64,000 nt of DNA from Petunia secreta (lineage: Eukaryota > Streptophyta > Magnoliopsida > Solanales > Solanaceae): positions 32,745,501 through 32,809,500 of the forward strand of contig JARKIP010000005.1 in NCBI GenBank assembly GCA_029990175.1, given 5' to 3'. Numbering within the stretch: the stretch's first letter is position 1; the number at the start of each line of letters is the position of its first letter. Shown one piece after another: positions 10,656 to 20,649 of this stretch. Made by a program: the position numbers and the translations under genes. The notes beneath the pieces are model-generated. The model had not been told where the DNA came from, searched no databases, and saw nothing but the letters and a program-made list of their open reading frames with translations.

Positions 10656-11223
10656 GGCCCAGGCGCCCCGCCTAGATCCAGGCGCCCCGCCTAGCTGAAG
10701 GCCAAGCCAGGCGCCCCGCCTAGATCCAGGCGCCCCGCCTGGCTTCAGCATATTCCAGGCGCCCCTCCCAGCCCCAGGCGCCCCTCCTAGCTACTGAATT
10801 TATGTTTCTTTGACTGTTTTGCCCTACGTGGCTTATTTGGTGAACCTTATTAGTAAGGGTAATTAAGTCTTTGTGTAAGCTTGGGAAAACACTATAAATA
10901 CCCAAGCATAGCTTATTTTACACTTAGCTTATTATTGATATTGATGAATGTTGAACATTGAACATGAGCATGGCTCTTGGTAATGAATGAAACCCTTTGA
11001 TCTTGGACTTGTATGTCTTCTAGCGGATCTAGATGAATACTCTTCCTCTCCGACCATTCTACTTGCGTGCTCGCGTTAGCTCGAGGGTAGTTGCATAGCG
11101 TAGGTGTTCTTGTCCTTCTCCCGGGGTGTATCGGAACAAGTTCTCCGTTGCTACTTGGGATTAGAGATCGAGTTACGTCTCGTTCTTTATCTTTTATTTT
11201 TCCGCGTTTGATTTCCTACATCA
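10433..11223 (+). repeat. Element A 3' LTR
   Basis: This 791-bp LTR starts TGATGCCGGG and ends CTACATCA. U3 begins with the coding tail (TRSQAK), followed by a dense array of AGGCGCCCCGCCT-type palindromes at 10607-10790, then TATA (tataaata, 10893-10900) and U5. It is the same family as the solo LTR at 50989-51785. Confidence 0.93.
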
Positions 11224-12852
11224 GCGCTAGATGGCCACTCAAAGGTTTGTGAAAGTTCTTCCCTTGAAAATGTTACTTCCTTGTCTTATGATGGTGATTG
11301 TGAAAACTCAACACTAGTTGATGATTTGTATGAATACAATGTGTTTGCAACTAGTGTAGAGTCAAATGGTCAACTTGTGAGTGATTGTGAACCATTAGTT
11401 GAGAGGATTGACAAGCCACATCATGATGTGAGCTCGATATTCATTGAACCTCTCTCTAGTGAAGATTGTGTGGTTGACCCTATTTGTGATCCTTGTTATG
11501 ACACTCCACCTATATTTGATAAAGGGGAAGATGAGTTGAATGAATACCCTATCCTCTCCCTTGATGAATTGCTTGATAATGGTGGGCCTATGTGTTGTAG
11601 TGAGGTTTGTAGCGACCTTGAGGAGTCCCTAGTGAATGAGATGGATCGAATTGTTTTCAATGACTCCTCGGGTGAGAGTGAAGAACCTAGTCTTGATACC
11701 ATGTTTTTGGATAACCATGAATTTGAAGTGCATGCTTTTACATTTCCATTGTGTGAACATGATCTCATTTGTGGTAGCGAATTGTATCGGACTAGGATTG
11801 GCAATAGAATAGAACCCCCATGGTTTGAAAAGTTAGGCTCCATGGATGATCCATTGTTTGGAACTCCAAGTGGGATGAATGGCTTTGATATTGGTTGTGT
11901 TGAACCATCTTCTAGTAGTCCTAGCCTTCATTGTATGGACTATAATGATGAAGGGCCAATTTTGGAGACCTTCTTTTGGAGTTTGCCTAGTGAGGGAGAT
12001 TATCTTAGGGATGGATTTGGAGGTAAGGAAGCCACTCTTGGTGCGTGTAAGAGTGCTTCCAAGAAGGGGAGTGGAGTATTTGATGTTAGTTGTCAATTGA
12101 ACTATTTTGTTCACTCCACCCCACATGTTGATTACACCTTGGGTGTTGGGCATGCCAAAGCCAATGAGTCACATTGTGATAGTAATGCATTGAAGGCTTG
12201 GCGTGTTGACCATAAGCTTGGAGGTCATAAGGAACTTAGTTGCTTAATCTTGCATGTTCCATATCTTATTGATCTCTTTGCTTGTTATGGTAGTGATTGC
12301 TTTTCATTGTTGAGCCAAGAACTTGATGTTTCCTTTGGAGACTTCTTCTTTTTGATTGGTATTGATACTTGGCTCTATCACAAAAGTGTGCTTTCCATGT
12401 CACTTGCACTCACTCTTGTTGGACTTTCCTACTCTTGTAGTGGGAAGTTTTGGTGTGTTCTTATTGGGCTTAGGGATCATAGGAATTTTAATGGCTTGAT
12501 CTTGCATATTCTCTATCCTATTGATCTCCTTGATGAATCATTTGTTGAGTGTACCCATTGGGGAGGCCAAGTACTTGTTATTTTCTTTGGAAACATGTGC
12601 TTTATTATCGTTATTGATGCTTGGCTATACCATAAGAGTGTGTTTTCCACACTACTTGCACTAACCTACTCTTGTAGTAGGAGCTTTTGGATGTGCTTGT
12701 CTTTGGATGTAGGTCTTGATGGTTTGATTTCGAGGACGAAATCCTTTCAAGAAGGGGAGGATGATGCAGGGCAAATCGAGCCTAAGGCACTTACCATCAA
12801 GAGCCGGGATTGGAGGATGCAAGGGACGAGAGGTCAAGAGCATCGGAGATGA
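11224..12852 (+). CDS. Element C accessory-module ORF, 5' partial
   Basis: The frame is open from the A junction to the stop at 12850-12852 inside the LTR. It carries CDPCYDTPPIFDKG, GGPMCCSEV, RTRIGNRIEPPWFEK and then two related hydrophobic units, each containing WLYHKSV (one near 12370, one near 12630), so the C-terminal hydrophobic segment is duplicated relative to B, J and K. RT and integrase motifs are absent. The frame crosses the polypurine tract (ISRTKSFQEGEDD). Function is unknown; the hydrophobic stretches could cross a membrane, which is inference. The N-terminal half is not in the window, so I cannot say whether it had the DNG protease-like domain of O. Confidence 0.8.
   Translation, partial: ALDGHSKVCESSSLENVTSLSYDGDCENSTLVDDLYEYNVFATSVESNGQLVSDCEPLVERIDKPHHDVSSIFIEPLSSEDCVVDPICDPCYDTPPIFDKGEDELNEYPILSLDELLDNGGPMCCSEVCSDLEESLVNEMDRIVFNDSSGESEEPSLDTMFLDNHEFEVHAFTFPLCEHDLICGSELYRTRIGNRIEPPWFEKLGSMDDPLFGTPSGMNGFDIGCVEPSSSSPSLHCMDYNDEGPILETFFWSLPSEGDYLRDGFGGKEATLGACKSASKKGSGVFDVSCQLNYFVHSTPHVDYTLGVGHAKANESHCDSNALKAWRVDHKLGGHKELSCLILHVPYLIDLFACYGSDCFSLLSQELDVSFGDFFFLIGIDTWLYHKSVLSMSLALTLVGLSYSCSGKFWCVLIGLRDHRNFNGLILHILYPIDLLDESFVECTHWGGQVLVIFFGNMCFIIVIDAWLYHKSVFSTLLALTYSCSRSFWMCLSLDVGLDGLISRTKSFQEGEDDAGQIEPKALTIKSRDWRMQGTRGQEHRR
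12726..12761 (+). other. Element C hairpin and polypurine tract
   Basis: The hairpin GATTTCG-AGGA-CGAAATC is at 12726-12743 and AAGAAGGGGAGGA at 12749-12761, abutting the LTR. Confidence 0.9.
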
Positions 12853-13497
12853 ATTGAAGCCGTTCCGGAAGAACCAGGCTGAGGCGCCCCGCCTAGCCCA
12901 GGCGCCCCGCCTGGAAAGCTCACTGCCTAAGGATTAAAATAGTGCACAGGCGCCCCGCCTGCCTAGGCCCCAGCCCAGGCGCCCCGCCTACCCCAGGCGC
13001 TCCGCCTACCCCCAGGCGCCCCGCCTAGACTCAGCACAAGCCAGGCGCCCCTCCCAGCTTCAGGCGCCCCTCCCAGCGCGCAGATTTATTAGGCTTTTAC
13101 TGTTTTGACCCTACGTGGTCTTTTATTCCTAAGCCTAAGTGTGGGCACTTTAGACCTTTTACTTAGTGTCTAAAAACATCTATAAATAGCTAGATAGCTA
13201 GTCTTATTCCTTAGCTAGTTTTTGGAAGATAGAATTGAGAAGATAGAATAGGCTTGGCCTTTCTTGTTGAAGCATTGACTTCATGTATCTCTTACATTGA
13301 ATCCATGGTGGATCACCGCTAGTGTGAGTCCCGTTTAATGGTTCAAGTCTCTTCTCCCTTTAGAATCAATCTATGTGTTTAGTTGATTCATTCTTTTCTT
13401 CTAATTTCTGTTCTTCCCCTTCCTTTATTTCTTGTTATCTTATGATTATCGCTTCCGCATCATAGTTTATCGCTTCCGCCTAGTTTCCCCTACATCA
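12762..13497 (+). repeat. Element C 3' LTR
   Basis: This 736-bp LTR starts TGATGCAGGG and ends CCCTACATCA; the ends are inverted copies over 10 bp with one mismatch. Palindromes of the AGGCGCCCCGCCT type fill about 12878-13078. TATA (tataaata) is at 13181-13188. U3 lacks the TRSQAK coding tail found in A and L. Confidence 0.92.
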
Positions 13498-16400
13498 AAA
13501 ATTGGTGAAGGACGATAAGGCAAACCGGTATCGAGGAGTCACTACTTCTACTCCTTTGAACCGAAGTAAAGAATGGAAGAGTCCAAACCAAGCAAGTGCT
13601 AACACTGTTCGAGATTCGAAGAGACCCTTCGAAAGAGGTGTGACTGGTAACCAACCAAGAGAAGCGGGAGGTAAAGTTCAACTCAACTCTCCTAGTGCTT
13701 CAAATATTCAGTGTCACAAATGCAAAGGTTATGGTCACATGGCAAAAGAGTGTCCAACTCGCAAAGTTATGCTTCTGCTCGAAGATGGAACCGTCCATGA
13801 GCAAGCGAGTGACACCGAGGAGGAAATTATCGAGGAGACTGATCGAGCTGAAGTTGATGATGATCATGAGGCTGCCGAAGCTGATCATCCGGAAATGTTT
13901 CTTGTGGTTCGAAGGAATTTGAGCTGCATGACTCTTGAAGAAGAGGACAACCAAAGAGAAAACCTCTTTCATGCCCGATGTCGAGTGAGGGGAAAGGTGT
14001 GTTCGATGATCATTGATTCCGGTAGTTGTGCCAATGTAGTGAGCCAAACTTTGGTTTCACAAATGGGATTACCTATGATGAAGCATCCCCACCCTTACAA
14101 GTTACAATGGCTGAATGAGTGTGGAGAATTGAGAGTTGTCAAACAAGTGTGGATCAAGTTCAAAATCGGAGAGTATCAGGATGAGATGATATTCGATGTG
14201 GTTCCGATGCAAGCTTGTCATTTGCTATTGGGTCGACCAGGGCAGTATGACCGAACAGCTGTTCACAATGGCAGATCCAACACTTACACTGTGAAGCTTG
14301 ATGGGAAGAGTTTTATACTCAAACCCTTGTCTCCAAAACAAGTCACCGAGGACTATAAACGAATGAAAGAATTGAAAGAAGCGGCCAAAGCTAAGCTTCC
14401 GATGGGAGCAAAATTGGGGCCCGAAGAGACAAACTCACCGATCGAAGTGAAAGGAATTTGTGCAATCATGCAACCCGGTGAGATCTTACGAGGCAACGAC
14501 CACGGTCAGATGATGATTTGCCTCGTGCACAAGGGTATCTTTCTAAACTCTAGTGATGATTTTTCTAATGATAACCCTTTGCCTTTGTTTGTTCGTAAAG
14601 TTTTGCAGGACTTCGAGGACATGTTTCCCGAGGAAATGCCAGGTGGATTACCTCCGCTGAGAGGAATCGAGCACCAAATTGACTTCGTACCAGGGTCTCA
14701 AATCCCTAACAAACCTGCATACCGGTGTAATCCCGAAGACACCAAAGAGCTCCAACGGCAGGTTGATGAATTGCTGAACAAGGGCCTCGTTCGTGAGAGC
14801 TTGAGTCCTTGCGCCGTTCCTGTTATCCTTGTCCCGAAGAAGGATAGAACATGGCGAATGTGTGTTGACTGTCGAGCAGTCAACAAAATAACGGTAAAGT
14901 ATCGTCATCCTATCCCTCGATTAGATGACATGCTAGATGAGTTAAGTGGTTCTTCATGCTTTTCGAAGATAGACCTCAGGTCCGGTTACCACCAGATCCG
15001 AATGAAACCCGGGGACGAGTGGAAAACCGCATTCAAGACCAAATTCGGTCTCTATGAATGGTTGGTGATGCCTTTTGGCTTATCCAATGCACCGAGCACA
15101 TTCATGCGACTGATGAACCATGTGCTCAAACCGTTCATAAATAAGTTTGTTGTCGTTTATTTCGATGACATACTTGTTTATAGCAGAACCATGGATGAAC
15201 ATGTCGACCACCTAAGGCAAGTGCTCGAAAAGCTTCGAGAAGAGAAGTTGTACGCCAACTTCAAGAAGTGCGCCTTTGGTGTCGATCGTGTAGTCTTTCT
15301 TGGATTCGTTGTCAGTGCTAATGGTGTCGAAGTCGACGAATCAAAAGTCGAAGCCATCAAAGATTGGCCAACTCCAACCTCGGTATCACAAGTTCGTAGC
15401 TTCCATGGCTTAGCTAGCTTTTACTGAAGGTTTGTTCGTGACTTTAGCACCGTGGCAGCTCCTTTAACCGAGCTGGTTAAGAAAGACATTCCATTTGTGT
15501 GGGGAGAGTCCCAAGAGAGGGCTTTCCAAGAGTTGAAGCGGAGGCTTTGTTCTGCCCCGTTGTTGCAACTCCCTGACTTCGGCAAAGCATTCGAAGTCGA
15601 GTGTGATGCGTCTGGAGTTGGGATCGGAGGAGTGCTGATGCAAGATTCGAAGCCGATCGCTTACTTTAGCGAAAAGCTTAAGGGCAACCTTGAACTACTC
15701 TACGTACGACAAGGAATTGTATGCCCTCGTTCGAGCACTCGCCCATTGGCAGCATTATTTGTGGCCTCGAGAATTTGTGATCAAGAGTGATCATGAGTCT
15801 TTGAAACATCTCCGAGGTCAGGAGAAATTGAATCGAAGACATGCCAAGTGGGTTGAATTTATTGAAAGCTTTCCCTATGTAATTCATTACAAAAAGGGAA
15901 AAGATAATGTTGTGGCCGATGCGCTATCAAGGAAATTTGCCTTAGCGACCACTCTCGCCTCTAGGCTCATGGGATTCGAAAGCATCAAGTCGATGTACGA
16001 GGACGATCCCAAGCGGAAATGTGTTCGAGATGCAATCTTGAGTGGCCGGAAGGTTGAGAAATATCAATGGCATGATGGCTACCTCTTCAAGAATGGGAGG
16101 GTTTGTGTGCCAGTGTCATCGTGGAGAGAGCTCTTGGTTCGAGAAGCTCACTCAAGTGGACTGATGGGGCACTTCGGTGTCGATAAAACTCTTGGTATCT
16201 TGACCGAGCAGTTCCATTGGCCCAAAATGCGACGAGATGTGGAAAAGCTTTGTAATGCTTGTCTCGTTTGCAAGAAAGCAAAATCGAAGTCCAACCCTCA
16301 TGGTTTGTACACCCCGTTGCCTGTGCCTGATCGACCTTGGGTTGATATATCCATGGACTTTGTCTTGGGGTTACCGAGGTCGGGGGGAGGACATGATAGC

Positions 16401-16931
16401 ATCTTCGTTGTAGTTGACCGTTTTTCAAAAATGGCTCACTTTATTCCTTGCAAAAAGTGTGATGATGCACAGCATGTAGCTACATTGTTTGTTTCTAACG
16501 TGTTAAAATTGCATGGTGTACCTCGTACTATTGTGAGTGATCGAGACTCGAAGTTCTTGAGTCATTTTTGGAAATGTTTGTGGGGTGCCCTCGGCACCAA
16601 ACTACTATTCTCGACGTCTCACCATCCTCAAACTGATGGACAGACCGAGGTAGTTAACCGAACCTTGGGATCTTTGCTTCGGGCAATGACCAAAGGGAAG
16701 GTTGGAAACTGGGCTGATCGTTTGCCCATGATGGAGTTTGCATACAATCGAACGGTGCATCGAATGATCAACATGACCCCGTTTGAATGTGTGTATGGCT
16801 TTAATCCTTTGATTCCACTTGATTTAACCCCATTGCCTCGAGATTCTGTTCTTGATTTTGAAGGTACTCGACGAGCAGCTGCCTTGATCGAATTGCATGC
16901 AAGGGTGAAGAAGAACCTCGAGGAGGCCTAT
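13498..16931 (+). mobile_element. Element D: internal region of an older autonomous gypsy element
   Basis: Gag C-terminal part through integrase C-terminal part, on the plus strand, is bounded left by C and right by E, both inserted into it. No LTR of D is visible. Its codons differ from A, I and L (for example more CGA), it has two coding lesions, and it hosts other elements, so it is the oldest layer of the left nest. Confidence 0.9.
13499..16931 (+). pseudogene. gag-pol: Element D gag-pol, broken by nonsense and frameshift
   Basis: The frame enters at the gag C-terminal region (LVKDDKANRYRG). A CCHC knuckle (CHKCKGYGHMAKEC) follows near 13710-13755, then acidic linker, protease with IIDSGS near 14009-14026, and RT with YFDD at 15158-15169. 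A TGA at 15425-15427 falls where relatives have an Arg codon (GLASFY then stop), consistent with a CGA to TGA change. RNase H resumes in the same frame, then a 2-base deletion near 15684 shifts the frame. From 15690 the integrase reads through His/Cys region, SMDFVLGLP, SDRDSKF and QTEVVNRTLG to KKNLEEAY, where E cuts it. It has full autonomous design but is not functional as it stands. Confidence 0.9.
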
Positions 16932-17733
16932 TGATGCCGGGTAAAATGGCCTAATCAACAACCATCAAGAACCAAGCTTGAGAGCACAATGAACGCAAGG
17001 CAAGGGCTCCGGGAACGTCTTGAAGATCATGCATTGGAGCGCCAAGGAAGGAGGAGCACATAGGCACCAAAGGAGAGGCTCGGGGGGCACAAATTGAAGA
17101 GCTTCAAGACCCTACAGGAAGGGGCGGACCGCCTACTCAAAGGGGCGGACCGCCTAGTTGAATTCAAGCCTCCGGATGTTGAGGCGCCTGAAATGGGGCG
17201 GACCGCCTACCCTGGGCCTTGGGCCGCCTACTCTGCAGTGGAGGAAAGTGGGCGGACCGCCTACTCCCACTGGGCGGGGCGCCTAGTTGCTGAGCTTTTG
17301 GACGGGAGTTGATGTGTAATTCCTATTTTGGCCCTATGAGGCTTGTATTGTTTAAACCCACTTTAGGGGTGTTTTAGTCATTTTACTTAGGTGTGTGGAA
17401 AACTATAAAAGCCACACTTAGTCTCCATTTCATTAGTTAGTCTTGACATTGAATAGAAAGAAGAGAGAATAGAGAGAAGGCTGAGCCTTTCTTTGTTGAA
17501 GCCCGAGGCTTCGTTTATGACTCGACTTGGAACCTATGGGGATCGACATCTAGTTAGATTCCATTGTAAGGTTCAAGTTTCCCTTCTCCCTTTTGAATTC
17601 AATTAATGTGAATGAATTGAATTCGTTTCTTTCTTCTAATTTCTTGCCTTCCTAGTCTCGATTTCTTGTTATCTTTTATCGCTTCCGCATTGTTTGTATC
17701 GTGTTTAGCTTCCGCTTATTTTGCCCTGCATCA
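16932..17733 (+). repeat. Element E 5' LTR
   Basis: This 802-bp LTR starts TGATGCCGGG and ends GCCCTGCATCA. Palindromes of the GGCGGACCGCC type lie at 17124-17285, and a TATA box (tataaaa) at 17404-17410. A 3' portion of the same LTR type recurs at 35498-36007. Confidence 0.92.
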
Positions 17734-18697
17734 GTTGGTATCAGAGCAAGGCTCGGGTTATGTTCTTACAAACCCCCGTTCCTTGTTCATCGTGTTAGTA
17801 TTATTGTTGTTGTTGTGTTTGTTCTTGAAGAAAAGAAGAAAAACAAAAAAATAGAAAAACTTGAAAATTTCACAAAAATTGTTGGAACTTGTTGGATTGG
17901 AACACCCATACATTAAAAATCATTGGGGTTTGTTCCTTATTGTATTCCCGTTCTTTTGGTACCAAAATTACAAGATTTGGTGGTGTATTTCAAAATTTGA
18001 AGAAAATCAAATTCCCAAATTTTCAAAGAACCCTAGAATTTTGCTCAAGAATCAAAATCGATTGATTGTTGTTTGTTTGGGGTTAAAACCTATTGGGGAA
18101 TGTTTAGAAACACCATATACACCTTTGGGTATCATTAGAATCGAAAACGAGTCGAAAACGTTGGATTTTGAGTGCTAAACGAGCCAAAAACCCGTTTTCG
18201 GACTGTGCTGAAATTGCCAGTACGCGGGGAGCCCAAATAGTAGGCGGTCCGCCCATTTTTATGTTGCTCTCTGTATTTTGAGTAGGCGGGGCGCCCACTT
18301 TACAGAGGCGGACCGCCCACTCCTGGGGTGGCTCCGTTTGGCTTCGTTTTGTGTGTTTTTGTGTTCCGTTTGCTTCCGTACCTCTTGGTTAGTGTTTCTA
18401 GGGTAATTGGCCTACTTTATTAACACTAATCCTTTAGCGTATTAGGGTAATCGTGCGTAGAGGAGACTAGAATTCAAAGAAGAGTCGTAGAACTCCTTTT
18501 GGCCTCAAGTGCGCACTTTAAATAACCGTCCGTCCATAGAGTCTCATTAATTCCATTCCGAACTTTAACTTGGACATGCTAGTTGTGATTTCCTTGGTTC
18601 CCAAGTTGATAAGGCCTCGCTCTTGAGTGTACATATATTGAGTGATACACGTGAGGGAGTGACTTTTGGGAGGTTTTGTTCTTTGGCGATCGCAATA
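17734..18697 (+). other. Element E 5' leader
   Basis: This is non-coding. The primer-binding site TGGTATCAGAGC is at 17736-17747. Leader palindromes (gcggtccgccc, gcggggcgccc, gcggaccgccc) lie at 18222-18322 and match E's own U3 type. The conserved leader block covers about 18390-18560. Unlike gag-bearing elements there is no splice-acceptor-like AG right before the start codon. Confidence 0.85.
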
Positions 18698-19546
18698 ATG
18701 TCGGATATTGATGATGGAGTAGATTATGGCTCATGTGGCGATGATGCGAGTTGTTATGACTCGTATGGTGATGATGGAGACTATGGTTCCTACGAGGGTG
18801 ATGATGGCCATTACTATGATGATGGAAACCATGGCTCCTATGAAGATGAAGCGGTTCACTATGATGATCGTGAGGTTGATGACGACTATGAAGCCCATGA
18901 AGATGAATTTGATGAATCTAATGCTTCTAGTCAAGAACCCGAGAATGGTGACGCTTCAAGGTATGATGATCCTACTTACTCTTCTTGTGAAGAATTAGAG
19001 CATGATAGTGACATAGATAGGGATGATGATGTTGAACATATGGGTTATTCTTATGCATCTTCTCTTAGTGTTGCTAATGGTGTCCAAGGGAGTAGTAGAG
19101 GACCTTCCATTAGTATGGGAGGTGGTGGTGGTTGTTCCGTGGGAAAGAAGAAGCTTGCATCTTCTAGGTACGCTAAGCGACCTAATGCTTCTAATTCCCA
19201 TGAGGAGGTTGGTATGATAGATGGTGTTGCTTTTGCTACAAAGGGGTTATATGCCGTGAGGGGCGTGGATGGTTGTAGTAGGAGTAGTACTATGGGCTAT
19301 GGGACCAAGGCGAGAGGCACTTATGGGTTCCATGGCGAGGTTCCTTGACTTCCAACAACATTGCTAATGTTGGGAGAGTGACGGGAAGAGGAGAATGTTC
19401 TAGTAGTGTTGCCACTAGTGGAGAGATAAGGAAGACCCAAGTTGTCGGAGTTGACACTTGTGGGCGTTCAAGTTCTCACTTGGATGCCAATCTACAACAC
19501 TTGGGTAGATGTAGGTTCGTTGTTGAGGTAGATGGTATTGGAGGAT
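18698..19546 (+). pseudogene. Element E acidic Asp/Tyr/Gly-rich ORF, frameshifted and truncated
   Basis: The ATG at 18698 opens a frame of 216 codons to a stop at 19346-19348. The protein starts MSDIDDGVDYG and has repeated short DDGDYGSY-like units, many Asp, Tyr and Gly, then a Gly/Ser-rich part with GGGGGCSVGKK and GYGTKARGTYGF. It is homologous to the F protein at 20650-21468. By comparison with F, about one base is lost near 19350, and the remaining similarity (NVGRVTGRGECSS ... RCRFVVEV) lies in another frame until F cuts it at 19546. It shows no gag, zinc knuckle, protease or RT features. Function is unknown; repeats of this composition suggest a disordered or condensate-forming protein, which is inference only. 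Confidence 0.75.
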
Positions 19547-20390
19547 TGATGCAACCCAAAATACGCGGAAGCTGAACAACGACACAAATATGCGGAAGCG
19601 ATAAATAACTAGATAGGTGATATCAATGATATCGGGGAAACAAGGATTGGGGAGTCAAGAAACGAGAAGAAAGAGCGGATTAATGAATTCAAGACATGAA
19701 TTAATAATCCAAAAGGGAGAAAGTGAAACTCGAACCTTACAATGGACTCAACTAGGTGTCGATCGCCATAGGTTCCAAGTTAACGAGATACATGAAGCCT
19801 CGGGCTTCGGACTAGAAAGGCTCGGCCTTCTCTAATTCTCTCTTCTCTCTATTCAATTCAAGCTAAAAACTAATGAAATGAAGAGCAATTGTGCTATATA
19901 TATACATTTACACTGAAAATTGACAAAAATGGCCCTTGAAGCTGATTCTGGTCCGCTGCTCAACTTCTCTTCATCGCGATCGCGCTAGGGAGGATCGCGA
20001 TCGCGCAGAGCAAAATAATCAACATCGCGATCGCGCCAATAGGCTCGCGATCGCGCAAGTCTTCAGCAGCCTCACGATCTCTATCAACTTTGCCTTCGCC
20101 TTCGCGTTCAAGGGGCGCTGTCGCGCAGGCCAAACCATTCCTCTTCGCGATCGCGTGAGACATGGTCGCGATCGCGAAGAACACTTGTTCTTCCTCAGGC
20201 AGTGAGCTCCCAGTGTGCTCCCCTGTTTTGCCCTGTTTTGGGCTGCCTGTTTTCCTGCCCTATTTCCTCCGTCCTCGGCGCTCCAATGCATGATCTTCCA
20301 AGACGTTCCCGGAGGCCTTGACTCGTATCCGTTGTGCACTCGAGCTTGGCTTTTTGATGGTTGTCGTTTAGGCCATTTTATATTGCATCA
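19547..20390 (-). repeat. Element F 3' LTR (CGCGATCGCG family)
   Basis: This 844-bp LTR has inverted ends TGATGCA/TGCATCA. Multiple gcgatcgc palindromes lie at about 19975-20185, and a TATA-like tatatata near 19894. It is the same family as the solo LTR at 23633-24470, which lies in the opposite orientation. Confidence 0.9.
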
Positions 20391-20426
20391 TCCTCCCCTT
20401 CTTGAAAGGATTTCGTCCTCGAAATC
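20391..20426 (-). other. Element F polypurine tract and hairpin
   Basis: On the minus strand the hairpin GATTTCG-AGGA-CGAAATC is at 20409-20426 and AAGAAGGGGAGGA at 20391-20403, abutting the LTR. No long coding frame runs through here, so conservation is not explained by protein coding. Confidence 0.88.
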
Positions 20427-20649
20427 GAACCATCAAAACCTATAATCAAAGCAAGCACAACCAAAACGTCCTACTTCACAAGTAACTTAACAAGGATAAG
20501 TGCAAGTGGTGTGGAAAACACACTCTTGTGATAGAGCCAAGCATCAATACGATTTAAAAAGCGTATGTCCCCAAAGGAGACAACATAGTCTTGGCTCGAC
20601 AAGAACAAGCACTCATTTTCCAAACAAGCAAAGAGATCAAGGTCATGCA
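20427..20649 (-). other. Element F non-coding remnant of accessory-module 3' end
   Basis: This lies downstream of the F stop codon. On the minus strand, around 20505-20560, it matches the nucleotides that encode IDAWLYHKSVFS in B, C, J, K and O (attgatgcttggctctatcacaagagtgtgttttccacac). It is not part of a long frame here. It shows that F descends from, or recombined with, an accessory-module element. Confidence 0.75.

Larger units (their letters stand above)
1..11223 (+). mobile_element. Element A: autonomous Ty3/gypsy retrotransposon, 5' end outside window
   Basis: This is the 3' two thirds of a gag-pol LTR retrotransposon. It enters the window inside gag, is split by element B at 2377-8805, and ends with a complete 3' LTR at 10433-11223. 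Domain order is gag, CCHC knuckle, aspartic protease, RT, RNase H, integrase, the Ty3/gypsy order. Apart from B the reading frame is open to its end, so A was coding-competent when B arrived. After the 3' LTR the sequence is element C, so A was inserted into C. The 5' LTR and the left target duplication lie outside the window; the right copy would be GCGCT at 11224-11228. Confidence 0.93.
11224..13497 (+). mobile_element. Element C: 3' part of a non-autonomous element of the O class
   Basis: The visible part runs from the accessory-module frame through the polypurine tract to a complete 3' LTR. Its left part is displaced beyond A, outside the window. The reading frame is closely related to the 3' half of element O (11230 onward matches O near 56185). 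To its right lies the gag of D, so C was inserted into D. The right TSD copy would be AAAAT at 13498-13502. Confidence 0.88.
16932..19546 (+). mobile_element. Element E: truncated non-autonomous element with short acidic ORF
   Basis: E has a complete 5' LTR (16932-17733), primer-binding site, leader and a short reading frame, then stops at 19546 where F begins. E was inserted into D's integrase region; the left TSD copy would be CCTAT (16927-16931). The rest of E and its 3' LTR are not found to the right, where sequence from a different host element (H) follows F, so part of E has been lost. Confidence 0.88.

Noticed and set aside
12878..13078. CRISPR-like look of repeated AGGCGCCCCGCCT units
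   Set aside because: Spacing is irregular, units vary, they lie in plant LTRs, and there are no unique spacers of constant length or cas genes.
17736..17760. tRNA-like sequence TGGTATCAGAGC
   Set aside because: It is only the complement of a tRNA 3' end, sits right after an LTR, and no cloverleaf or A/B boxes are present; it is a primer-binding site.
18726..18998. Met-rich alternative frame inside the E acidic ORF
   Set aside because: It is a shifted-frame reading of GAT/ATG-rich repeats; the F homologue preserves the acidic frame.
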